Positions 37,300-48,989 of a DNA stretch of 64,000 nucleotides are shown in pieces; within the stretch, counting starts at the first letter, position 1, and every line of letters starts with the position of its first letter. Source of the stretch: Collybiopsis luxurians FD-317 M1 (lineage: Eukaryota; Basidiomycota; Agaricomycetes; Agaricales; Omphalotaceae). The stretch spans positions 248,749 to 312,748 of the forward strand of contig KN834814.1 in assembly GCA_000827265.1 (NCBI GenBank). Reading direction: 5' to 3'. The translations under genes and the position numbers were made by a program. Below the pieces are notes generated by a model that was not told where the DNA came from, made no database searches, and worked only from the letters and a program-made list of their open reading frames with translations.

Positions 37300-39155
37300 T
37301 TGACAGGCCTATTCCAACTCCAATTGTCCACACCCTTTTTCCACTGCAGCAAAATCACCATCAAGGTCAGTGGCCACCATGAATCTTATAATGCTATGTG
37401 TTTACACAGTTTTTCTAGATTGTTTTGTGATGAAATAGACTCTCAGGCATGCCAGCTTCCGGTCAATTCTACATTATCAATTCGCCTGGAACATCCATAA
37501 TGCCTCAGAAACTCAGTGCAACAATCGAGTGGGAGGACAGTAAGTTTCTCCTTCCTGCTTTTGGCTTTCTGCAATTTCAACTTGCTCTTTGTTTAGCGAT
37601 TCAAACGGTTATTCATTTGGCTCGAATAGATGGTAGGTACTCTTATTGATATAAACTCCACGCCTTGCCAATTTTTCTTTTCAGACACCATTACCACCAC
37701 GACAACCACTACCCTTGCTGTACCTTTTACCCAACCGCTTATCTCCTCTGAACCTGGAAATGTTCAGAGGAGTACACAAGCCAACCCCCATAGAAGCTCG
37801 CCTGGTTCCTGGACCAACTCTACCCCTGCAAATTCTGAACATTCTTCAAGGAACATGCGGAGCTTCCCTAATCCTGCCACTCATCACTGCACTCCTGTGC
37901 CAAGCCCTACCCCAGCTCAGTTCTCAATAGCACCCACTTCGGCTTCTCGTTCATCCCTCCTTGAATCCCTTTCAAATTTGCCTCTGATCCCTCATCCTTG
38001 CAATATAATCCAACCTGCCCAGTCGAATTGCAAATACTACATTGTCTTTGCCGGAACTCGGATGGGCATTTTTGGAGATTGGTAAATTTTCTTCCTGCTG
38101 CACTGCTTTTCATATTGAGGCCCTTCTTTCAGGTTCGCACAAGTTGTACCCTACACGCAAGGTGTTCCAGGCACTCACCAGCGAGGATTTACACACTTTT
38201 CTGATGCCCTGGCTGCCTATACTGCAGCGTATCAATGACAAATTGGATACCTGCCACTCCAGATTCTCCCTCACCTGAATGTCCAGAGTTAGATCAGCCT
38301 ATGGCTGGCCTTGTATTGTAGTCATACTCCTTAAACTGTGTAGCCTGAACGTAGAAAGACCTAGAGCCATCATTGCACAATCCAATTTTTTTTTCTTTCC
38401 CTCTATATCCCATGCCAGTGACCACATTTGTTTATCTCAACCATCACTTTCTATCACATGGGCCACTCATACCGAGACCTTATGAACTGTGGCTCGCAAA
38501 ATTCTACATTCCAGTCTGCCTCGACCTCTTCATCTGCATCTGAGAGCACATCCTCAACCTCTGACTGGGGGACCAATTCTACCCCTGGCTGGGGAAACAA
38601 TTCTTCTTCTGGGTGGGGCTTGTCCTTGGATTGGGGCAACAGCAGTGGATGGGGTTGGCGTTTCCCCAGTCCTCAACCCCCTCGAGGCAGATTAGTTGCT
38701 CGCAGTCCTTTGAATAACTTGCGGTCCAATTTCAATGCTGTGGGACTTACTTGGGATGGCACATCCTCATGTCCAACTCACCTGGATAACCATGATACCT
38801 GACTTTGGGCTGAGCTTCAATATATGTTTTTTCTTTTTAACATTCTCTGCTATTCCTGAGTTTCCTTCTAGTAAATGCTTGTAGCGAAAGAGGTCAAGAG
38901 AACCATTTTGACCTCCCCACCTTCACGGGTCCACAGGTTGAGCAAAGGATGGCTCAGCTTCTTCTGGTCATTGCAGCTAAAGAGTCTGAGCAAGAAGCAG
39001 CAGAGAGTGAAGCCACCATTGCACGTACGGCCTTGAACCTTGCTCAGGCCCATGAGGACGCTATGTGGGAAGAGTTCAAAGACCTGCGGGAGACAAAGAA
39101 GCAGCTAGCGGATCTGTTAATTATTGCTCAAGCCCGTCTTCCCCCCATCTCATAA
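37300..39155 (+). other. Low-complexity stretch with weak ORFs
   Basis: Short overlapping frames without recognisable domains. One (38428-38802) is Ser- and Gly-Trp-rich. Another (38949-39155) is a short Ala/Glu-rich coiled coil (AAKESEQEAAESEATIARTA). A run of Thr codons lies at about 37688-37710. I see no full-length gene. Confidence 0.3.
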
Positions 39156-39237
39156 TGTACAAAATTTACGCTCGTCTTTGCAAATGTTTATTATACTGTT
39201 TGTTGCCACTTGTGAGAGCTTTTGAAGATAAATCACA

Positions 39238-40352
39238 ATGAGGCCTTTTGCCTGGACCGTAGTGACTTCAGTTGCCAACAATTTCTTGCTGGTCAGCTGT
39301 GGCCACTCTTGTTGTCCAAGTCTCTCCTTTCTACTGGCCACTCTTGTCCCCCAATACTCTATTCCTACTATCATGCCTGATGCAGGAATTCTTTACTCAA
39401 GGGCAATGGATATCTTACATGCTGTCCATTCTCTTGGTCAGACTATCCATGCGATCTCAGAAAATCAGCCTCTTATGCCCAAGAAAGACCTCCAGAATCT
39501 GCAAAAATATGTAGACAAACTTGACCCCATTATATATTGTGACCTACCACAGCTCTTAGCCATAGGCCAAGGAAAGAGTCTACTACCTGGCCAGCATGGA
39601 TCCCAAGTTGGTGCATGTCTATCCAATCTGTCAATTTTTTCCCAGTTCAATCACTCAACTGGACTGTAGATGAATTCCAAACCCATTATTGCCTTGCTCA
39701 GGAAGATCATACATTCATTCGATGGTTGCAAACACTCATGGAACACACTGCCAATGCCCTGCAATGTTTGAAAGATACGTGGCCTCCAATGACACAATCT
39801 GTCATGGATGTCACTCTGGATCTGCAGAACCTGCTTGTTACCATTGTACATGAACTTCATGTGGCCATGATTCAAGGGCCAATTCAACCAGAACAGTTTG
39901 GACACCTATTGCATGACGGTATGACATTAAAGATTCCCTCTTCTCATCATGTCTTAACTTCTCTAGTCTCAGGACCTCCTCTGGAACATTCCACAAGCGG
40001 ACAAATTTCCCCTACTCTTACTTTGGAGGACAATGAGCCACGAGAGCTACACCAGATGACTATGTGGAAAACCATCACTATTGTTTGATGGATTCAATGA
40101 ACCAGTATGCAGCCAATCCCCAGAATGCCCAGTCTGCCAATATCCAGAATTGATTATGCGGACTATGGAGCATCACAAACCTGTTCTGACAATGCAGACT
40201 CAACCCTGGATTCACCAGTACATAGCGACAGACATTCAGCGTCATTTGTTATTGATCTCACAGGCACCAATACTGATGTTGAACCAAATGATGCAATTTC
40301 GGAGAAATTCAAGCCAGCAGATTTTGGTTTTATTGACCTGACAGGAGATTGA
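39238..40352 (+). pseudogene. Unknown ORF cluster 3 upstream of KDZ element
   Basis: Two overlapping frames (39238-39669 and 39615-40088) look coding and mostly helical: ILYSRAMDILHAVHSLGQTI and HTFIRWLQTLMEHTANALQC. A third short frame (40107-40352) ends FGFIDLTGD. The need to switch frame near 39640 implies an intron or a frameshift. Family not recognised. Together with the two clusters to the left it may be cargo of a large KDZ-type element. Confidence 0.35.
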
Positions 40353-40793
40353 AGGGACAGAATCAGTGTATATGGGGGCTGGGTCTTAATATTCATAAGT
40401 AGCCATCAAATAGATACATTTTCTCTTCCCATACATGACAGAGGCAGAATTGGAAACTAAATCCCTGACCCACCGTAAGCATGAAAACAGTACACCTGGC
40501 CACCAGATATCTTATCTCCAACACACTGATAAAGTCTTGGTAATTAAATACTGGCACCCATAATATTGGTGCCCATTGTCACTTACTGCATTGTTCTCTC
40601 CTCCATTCTTTTCCTTTATCTTTGCTCTCAATTCACTCAGGTGAACTCACTTCTATTTCACTCAGGTGGAATCCATGTATGACTCAGGTTGTTAGCTTAT
40701 CTTGATACTGCTGTAGGCCTACTCTGCCAGTGCTCTTTCTACAAGTACATCTTCACCGGGGTCAGTCTGCAGTCTAACTAATTTTCCTGTAGT

Positions 40794-43700
40794 ATGTCAG
40801 ACTATATGAAGCAAAAGGAGTGAGAAAAAGATGTGCTCCAGGCCCGGATGAGCCCAAGCTTGCAGAAAAGGATGAAGTTTTCTCATCTCTCAATAGAAGG
40901 CGAATCCTCACCAACATGTGGAACCAGTTGTCCACCTCTTTGTCTCCCTCCGGAACCTCTCAATCTTCCACTTGAGACCTTCTCATTGCTATCTTTGGCT
41001 GTACCAACTCCAGATGTGCATTCAAACCCATTGGTCCTCCCTGAAATGGAAACAGATTCAGATTCCAAAAAGTCCTAGGTACTCTCAGAGCTTCTGCCTA
41101 TTGATAAATACCCTCACTCTCCATTGTTAGACCACTCAAACCATGAATGAATTCATCCAAATAATTCCTCATTTAATGCACCTTCTCATGGCCGGCGAAG
41201 CTCGCTGCGACATTCTCGATCTTTGCTCATGCGGATCCAAGCTACCTCGCTCGTACCAGTGCAATGACTGTTTCAAATACCAGTCCTCCTGTGAACCCTG
41301 TTTCCTCAATCGGCACAAACATCTTCCCTTTCATTGGGCTTGAGTCTGGCAGCCTGATGGGTACTATCAAAAGGCAGATATCTCAAGCCTCCAAGATGGC
41401 GAGTACGCCATTCATCTCTGCCCTCATGGTCCCAGATGTCTCAGTCCCAGTGACCCTCACAAGGTCACTGTTGTCCATACCAATGGTATACATGGCACCC
41501 GCATATCCTACTGTCTCTGCGATGGCTGACCCTGGCCCCTGGATCAATCGATGAATGCTTGTCTATTTCCTGCAATGATCAAACACCCAAAGACCTTTAT
41601 CACCTTTCAAGCCCTCAATGAATTCACAGAACACACTGTCACATCCAAAAAATCTGCTTATGATTATGTGGCAGCACTTCAATGCCTTACCAATGGCTGC
41701 TTTACTCTCAAGATACCAGTGAGCTTCCTTGACCTTACTTTGCATACTGATTCTAATTAGGTGGTATAGGATCCTCAATCACAGTTTCTGCTGGTCACCC
41801 GAATATGGCAAAAACTATGTCTCAAGAAGTGGAGCGGCCAGGCGCATGGTTTATTATTAGAATTTCCTCATTGCACTCCTGGCTCAATCATTCATACTTG
41901 CTTCTCGTGTCCAGAAGATGGGTTTAACATGGAGGAGGGCTGGGAAAGAACACTGGAAGAGCTGAAGTATGTCTTCGCTCTCAGCGAACTCTCAAGACAT
42001 AACCTCATTATACCTTTTGTTAGGCACCTCAATCAAGATCAACGAATGCTTGATGGGAACTTTCACATAGGGCAATATATCAAAAATACAGATCCCAATG
42101 ACATTTCACTAGTCATGGACAATGGCATTGGCTATTTTCCCAACCAGAATGAAGCAAGTGAATATTTGGCAAAAATGCCCAATATCGCCGAGGTTCATAC
42201 ATGCCCATATTCTTTTTTTTCCAAGCTGATGTCTCCCTCAGAAATCTATGTGTAATTATCTTAATGTGGTCAACAATCAGAACAAGAAAAAATTCAAGAA
42301 CATGCGATATTCAGGTGTGGTTAATGTAGCATGTTCCCATTGCGTTATTCTTGCATCAATGAATCTACCCTGCAGTGAAGGGTGCATCACCCTGTACTTT
42401 CTCATTCCTCAGCACTTGAACTAACTATTCCACAGATTTCAACACTCTGATTTTGCACTCATGCATTCCTACTTGCATACACACTACAATCACTGTCCAT
42501 CTACACACTCCAATTTAGGTGCCTGCAATTTTTGTCTATCATATGATTGTAATTGTCAATACTGTGTCAATCTACGAAGTCAGTTCCAAACCAGTTTTGC
42601 CAAATATGTACCTTTGATTGAATGTATCTGCTGCTCCATACCCACTCTGCATATCGAAGACCACAAAGATGACTGCAAATATACATTTAATTCTGCCTAC
42701 ATGCCCAACAGCGGACACTTCCATGGCAAAACTGCCGAACAGCCATGGGTGGAACTCAATCAACTAGCAGGGTCAGTCCGGCAAATGAATACTGGTCACC
42801 AGATTGGTGTGCTCTTGTTCCACTACAGATACTGGAACTGGACCAAAATAACCAAGATTCATGTTGCGCACAGCTCAACCTATCAGGAAGTGTGAGAGCT
42901 CTTCAATGAGAAAAGGCGGGCTTATGTATCATCCTGTGTTCATTTCCACTGTCGTATTCCAAACTGGGATAGCAAAGTGGCTCAGAAACAGTGTCTTCCA
43001 GACAGAATCATAGCTGACCTATACAGGCATCATATGCAAGGTCAGTTTTTCTTCTTGTGCTTGGTTGTAAGATCTCACCAAAGTATTGTAGTGCCGTCCA
43101 AAGAAAAGATTTACCAACTACTTTTGGCTAGTACCAGTCCATTGAAGGAATTCTCACAAAACTCTAGTGTGTACCTCATTCAATTGGGATTGGTCATTGA
43201 ACATTCTCAGTATGTACATGCGCTTGGGTTCATCAACAAAACATGCTCATGTTCCTTCCCCAGACAGCAGATTAAAGGTAAGAAAACCCTTAACCAGACT
43301 GAGACAGTCAAGAAAGAAATTGATCTGGCTTGCAACAATATTACAGAACAGATTGCTCAATTTCGAGAACTACAATCTGTGGTCATGCCGGCGGTTCAAG
43401 AACTTGTTTTGTCCATCTCCTCTGACCTGGAGCCAGAGGATGAACCCCTCTATCTACCCAGTTCAATGTTGCCGGATGAACAACGAGCCAGAAATTTAGA
43501 TGAGCTGGCTCAGCTTGAGGGTCGTATCTGTGTTGGGGAGCTTTATGACTCCATTATCTTTGTTCTGCTTCTTGAGTGATTCGTAACATGACCTCCATCA
43601 GGCTCCAGTCAACCAAAGCCTGTATCTGGGTGCAAGGTAGAGGTGGCCTTAAAAGACAATGGTTGGATCTGGAAGCCGGAATCAACTTTTGCATTGCTCA

Positions 43701-44119
43701 GAGTTCATGTAGAAGACATCTCCACATTCGAAGATGAAAGTAAGTTGCTATGTTCTTTTTTTTTTGATTGGATTTCATGCAGATTGTGCACAGGTGACCA
43801 AATAATGCATTATTGTTCAAAGGCTGAAATGGAGCATTGGAGGGAAGTCATGGAGAAGACCCAGAGTGACTTCATGAACTGTATTCACACTTTCCAATGG
43901 ATGAGCCAGGTGTGGCGCAAAATGGCAGATCGCAATGCACCATTGTCAACCCCCACATGTGATTACAAGACTTGGTCATTTGGACATACTGCATTTGCCA
44001 ACTGCCAATCCAGGATGTATGAGGAGTTGTATAGTCGTTGTCTTTGCAGTTATTGTGAGCTGCCCTTTGAGCATGTTCCTGAGGGTAAAATTTTGGCAGA
44101 TGTGGTGGCAGGGCAGTGA
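40794..44119 (+). pseudogene. KDZ transposase with CxC2 cysteine cluster, degenerate
   Basis: A relic of a Kyakuja-Dileera-Zisupton transposase, a cut-and-paste DNA transposase family common in Agaricomycetes. Recognisable blocks in order: the CxC2 zinc-like cluster (LCSCGSKLPRSYQCNDC..CEPC..H..LPFHW, about 41210-41340), VTVVHTNGIHGTRISYCLC, FQALNEFTEH..KSAYDYVAAL, LDGNFHIGQYIKNTDPND, NNQNKKKFKNMRYSGVVNVA with SHC, LSYDCNCQY (likely catalytic Asp), VPKLHI-like PTLHIEDHKDDCKY, WVELNQLAG..YWNWTKI, then the C-terminal helical part to about 44119. In-frame TGA codons lie at 40821, 41341 and 41528, and a frame change occurs near 42240. It is dead but of recent enough age to read throughout. Element ends were not found. 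Confidence 0.85.
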
Positions 44120-46548
44120 GCCCGGCAGGAATCAGAAGACATACAGATTATTGAGGTGGAAATTAGAGCTGCCAAGGAGAACCTTAACACTGTAGACCCA
44201 TAAACCACTTTTCATTGTAGTAAAGAGTCCTATATTTACATGTAGTGCTATGTGTTATCAACAAAGACAAGTCTAGATTGTAAGGTCAACTTGAATGAAC
44301 TCACATTCAGCTGAAGCAGCCGATGTTCTGGTTAATTAGGGTTGACATTGAGCTTGGCAGATTAGCATTTAACTTTAAGGGTTCCTGCCCTCCGATCATT
44401 GGAGTCAGACTGGTTCAAAATTTTCACAGACATGTGGATACAATTGCGCTTATAATTGCGCTTTTTGTTTCTTTACCTTCCCATTTCCACTTGATTCCCA
44501 CTGCTGTCTTCACCATCACCTCTCTGTCTGCCTCTTCCACTGTGATTGGTTTAGCTGTGGGGCTTAGCTGTGGTAGAACTTGGGTTCTTGACCAATGCCG
44601 GAGTAATAGGTATTGGGAGTCTATTCCTGCATCTTCGAGGTCTGCATGTATCTCTAAAATTTATTGGAAACTTGATATGATTTTGCAGTAGCAACTCTGA
44701 CCCTCATTTCTCTGTCTCAAGGCCTAGGTACATATCCCATTTCGATAAGATTCAGTTTGGTCATTACTCCCATGTTTAGTGCTCTTTGCCACAAACTGTC
44801 TCTCGTGGAGGTGCATACCATCATTCAAATGTTATTCATGTAATCCAAGTCTCATTACTATATTGTTCTCAAGTACCTATCAACATCTTCCTTCTTGAGC
44901 ACAAACATTAAGAATTGAATCATATATTGTTTTCGGGTACCTATATATGTATGTAACTCTTTTTGTGTACACATTCAATTTCAATACTATATTGTTTTCA
45001 TATCATTTTTGGGCACAAACACTGCTTTCAACTCTATGTCATTTTCAGGTACATACTATATCGTTTTCAGGTACAAACACTGCATGAATGACTACATCGA
45101 TGAAAGTATGCACTATTTACCATTAGATCTCAGTGATATAAGAAGATGAGAAGATGAGGTACATTGAGGAACACATGGCACATATGCGAGAATGTCAAAG
45201 GCAGGATTAAACTACATATTTCAGTCAAAGCGGAAGGATCAAAGCATAAGAATCAAAGTCAGAGCCAAATCAAAAAAATAGTGATACATTGCTTTGGGGG
45301 GCCATGTATAATCTTTATCACAGACTATAAAAGGATCCCCAGGATTGATAATTGAGGCTAGGGAAAAAATTGATCAGTTTCCAGCTGCAGTGAGTTGCCT
45401 GAGGTCAGGACACCTACTTGGAAGGGTTAACCGGGGATGTGCAAAGAGTCCAATTCTGTTTCCACCTAGAGCCAATTGTTCAAACTTCAGAACATTGATA
45501 TGAGCACTACTGTACTACTGTACATTGTGCAGGTGGGTGTCTTTGAGCTGTTGGCTCAAGCCATTATCCCCTTCTGTGGGGTCACCAGTGCTAGAGCATG
45601 AAGTTTGAGTGAGAGCAACGCTAATGTAGTTAGCGTGTACTTACAAGTTGAAGAGCTCATTGTTGATCTCAGTAAGTTCTTTGCGCAGTCAGTGTACTTC
45701 TCTGCAAAGACCACTCAGCTCCAGGTCAAGCATCAAATTTCTGTGAGTAAGGTTGACCAGAAGTTCGGTACTGTCATTTGAATACTCCAAAAGTTCCTGG
45801 CATTTCGTGTCATAAGCCTGTCTCAAGTCTTCCAAGATGTGACTGCTCTCCCTGAGAAACCGGTCATCAGCTATGGAGATGAGGAAATCATTGTGCCACT
45901 TACAAATCTGCAATTCTCTGCAGGAGATCAACATTGGCTTGACATAACTCTTGGTGTACAGCATTTTTCTCCTCGTCCAGGCATGTCTGAGCTAGGATCT
46001 GTGCGTCCAGAGTATATACACGATTATGCAACTTTAAAGCATGAAGGGCATTTTGGCTGTGTCCAAAATCAGGTTATTTTAATGTCAGAGTTTCCAGCAA
46101 TGAAGGAGCAGAAAACTCACATATTCTCTTGTTTTTCCTTTGCCAATTGCTTCTGTAGAAGTGCAACCTTGCACCAATGGAGATCAAGTTTGTCTCAACT
46201 GCATCTGTCTGCTTTTGAGAAAGCTCTGGTATTCATGGTAAATAAATTTTGACAATTTTGTGGAGTTCAAATCGGTAAGGAAGGTAGAATGGTAGAAGAG
46301 ATGTAGGTTGTAAAGCAAAAGTGAAAGGTGAGAATTTGAAGAAAAATCAAAATAATAAAGCGACATGTGAACCACATGATTGACACAGTCACTAGTGCAT
46401 TTTTAGAGCCTTTCCTTTTACCACTCACAGTCTGGTGTCATTTGTAGCACTTTATTAGTGTGAAATCAAACTATGTATATGTGTAATTGATACAGGAACA
46501 TATAATCTGTACATAAAAACTGCGAAAACTGTCAAGTAAAGTTGAAGA
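44120..46548. other. Repeat-rich spacer with weak ORFs
   Basis: After the KDZ relic there is AT-rich sequence with a degenerate repeat at 44850-45090. Frames at 45689-45964 (minus, helical) and 45839-46252 (plus, with HWLDITLGVQHFSPRPGMSE) are open but unrecognised and overlap each other. No complete gene supported. Confidence 0.35.
44850..45090 (+). repeat. Degenerate tandem repeat around ATATTGTTTTC-GGTAC
   Basis: The motif (C)TATATTGTTTTC(A/G)GGTAC with variants, followed by ACAAACACTGC, recurs at irregular spacing about five times. It looks like an old minisatellite. Confidence 0.5.
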
Positions 46549-48646
46549 TCAAAACAATTGCAGGCGTCGAGGCACAGAAGGCGCATAACTGAGAGCGTTG
46601 AAAGCGCTTTGAACATAAAACTCTGCAAGCATCCTTTCCCAGCCAGCCTGAACTCCTCCAGTGAATGCTCCGAGGTCTGTGTCTATGCCACAATGCCAAA
46701 TGGGAGGCTTTGGACCCAGCCAGCTATCCATTAGCAGCCAGAGTGACTTCAATGCTGAGTATCGCTCAGGCCATTCGAGTAAGGTGAGCCCCAAATTGCA
46801 TTGTGATGGAGGAATCAAGTGGTCATATCCCAAAATGCTGGTCACCAGCGTCTTTCATTTCCACTGGTGAACAGCAATGGCGACTTCCAGATCAGCCTGG
46901 CTCAGGTTCAGATGAGGTTGTAACTGGCTGCTGTCAAGAATTGAATCAGCGAGGACAACCTTGTAATGAAAGTTCACCAAGGTCAGCTCTCTAATGAGCT
47001 CGCGTATGGTAGGTGGTTCCAAGTTTTTGACAGGTTGATTTACAGGCATGTTAGACATATGACAGGTATCTTCAACAAGTTTCTGTGCTTGGAGAACAAT
47101 GCCCTGTTTGCTCGAGAGAACAACCCCTTCTTTGAATGGCTTAATGAGCTGGTAAGAGCACACCTTTTGCCAAACATCAACAGGCTGTGCCATTTTGATA
47201 GATTGGGCTTGGACCTGTCCGTACCATGGTGTTCGCAGATGGTCTCATATTTGTAGCATAGGCGTCTGCTGAGTTTTGTCCTCGAGACTGAAAAACAGGC
47301 CAGGGTCGGGGGCTAGTAGCAGTCTCTTCCAAGGAATGATATCTCTGCGCTTGATTGTGACATTCACATTGGCCCATGCTGGTATGGCTGGAGGCATGAG
47401 AATGTCATCGTGAGGAAGATCTGCAAAAAGGTCTTGCTGTTGTTTCGGGGCTATAAGGCAAAGTAAAAACATGGATGTAGAGTTGAAGGGAAGTAAGGAA
47501 CGACTCACAATTGATTGTTGTCTTGTGCTGCTTTTTGTTGATCCCTACATGCATGGCTAGCTTCTTGTCATGGCCAAGGTGAGAGGGTGTATGGGAGAGT
47601 GCTTTGGAGGAAGAGAAAGAAGATGAATTTGGGGAGCGGCTCATGCTTGACAAGGAGGAGGCGGGTGCACTTATACAACCTTGACCAAGTTGGTACAAGG
47701 AGGTATACATACTTGGTAGGTGTATATTTGCAAAAGGATCAGAGCCTGCAAAACATTGGATGGCGGCTATGCGAATAACTGCAAATTTGTCATCGGATCC
47801 TGCCTGCATGGTTGCGATAGGATTATAGGGAGGGTAAGCTGGAGACATTTGGACTAGAGGTGGTACCAGTTGTTGAAGAGACACCACCCTCCGAATGACT
47901 TGGCAATTGAAAGAACGGTAGTCTTGAACATAAAAGACTGGGAACCCTGCGCGATATAAACATTGCGCATCCAGGTTGTTGAACATGAAAGCACCCATTT
48001 TGTTTTGATCAGTGATCACAGTTTCATTGACTAGCTTGGGGGTGTCGTCAGTGTGAACTTTGCAGTGGTACTCAAGAATGGCTTCTATAGTGAAGTAAGC
48101 TTGTTGCAGCTCCACCAGACCTTGCTGCTGGTCACGGAGGGGGGAAGCAACATTGTGCAGTCAGGTGAGACATATATCAATGATATTGCCATTCTCTTTA
48201 ATGAGGAGTTTTCTGTCATCAGAGAGGGTGTGATACATATCTTTCACTCAGTCTTGAAGAGTGGAAATGCAAAATTGAAGTCTATCCACAATTTCTGGCT
48301 TCATGATGCCTTCATTGCAAGCAAAGCCAATGGTGGTGTAAGACAAGTCATGGTCTTGGAGGTCAATCCACATGACCGCATTTTGCTCAGAGGGATTGCG
48401 CAGTCTCCTAGGAATGGCTGCCAGAAAAGGATAGTGACAATTAAAAGGCTGGGGCCAACAGATAGGATCATTGGGGCCATAGCGAGCATCACTTTGATGA
48501 TATAAATTGCATGTAGAGCCCATCAGAGTCTCAGGAATGGTATGGAAGTTGGGAGAGGTGATAAAATGACGAGTTGCAGGGAAAAGCGATCCACAAAGGC
48601 CGTCAGAGAAGGTAAGTGCACTTGGACCATTACTTGAGCCATTCAA
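46549..48646 (-). pseudogene. Decayed hypothetical gene of KDZ-neighbour type
   Basis: Minus-strand coding segments read in order: SLFPATRHFITSPNFHTIP, IPRRLRNPSEQNAVMWIDLQ, NKMGAFMFNNLDAQCLYRAG, FPVFYVQDYRSFNCQVIRRV, QMSPAYPPYNP, a Ser-rich linker, PPAIPAWANVNVTIKRRDII, VNFHYKVVLADSIL, and a C-terminal block ERMLAEFYVQSAFNALSYAP ending RLQLF at 46549. I remember this pattern (KMGAF.. then VYYV.., and a final DRxLAxFYCQxF-like block) from uncharacterised agaricomycete proteins found beside KDZ elements; that association is from memory. Stops and frame changes interrupt it. The block at about 46990-47190 (PTIRELIRELTLVNFHYKVV) is the best preserved. Function unknown. Confidence 0.5.
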
Positions 48647-48989
48647 GAGACTCTGAAGTTTTTGAAGTTGGGGCCAGCTTCCATTTGTTTTTACAGCTAG
48701 TGATCAGTGATCCATTGGCCATTGCCTACATCTTCCAAAAACAGATTTTCAACTATTGTACATATGGAAAACACTCCCTGTTTCTTATCTTCACTTGAGA
48801 ATCTCCAGATCACAGTGCAGTTGTGCAACCCAGAGTCAGTCGATTGCTGGGTAAAAGCTTGGGATGGGTAGAAGGGGAATCAGAGCACAGACGGATGAAG
48901 AAGCTTGTCAGTTCCTCACTAACAAATGTATCCATTGCCAGTTGCAATTTACTGACCTTTCAACAGGGCTGCTACAATTAGGGCATTCT

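Noticed and set aside
44850..45090. Possible CRISPR-like array
   Set aside because: The repeats are degenerate, irregularly spaced and in a eukaryotic genome; a decayed minisatellite fits better.
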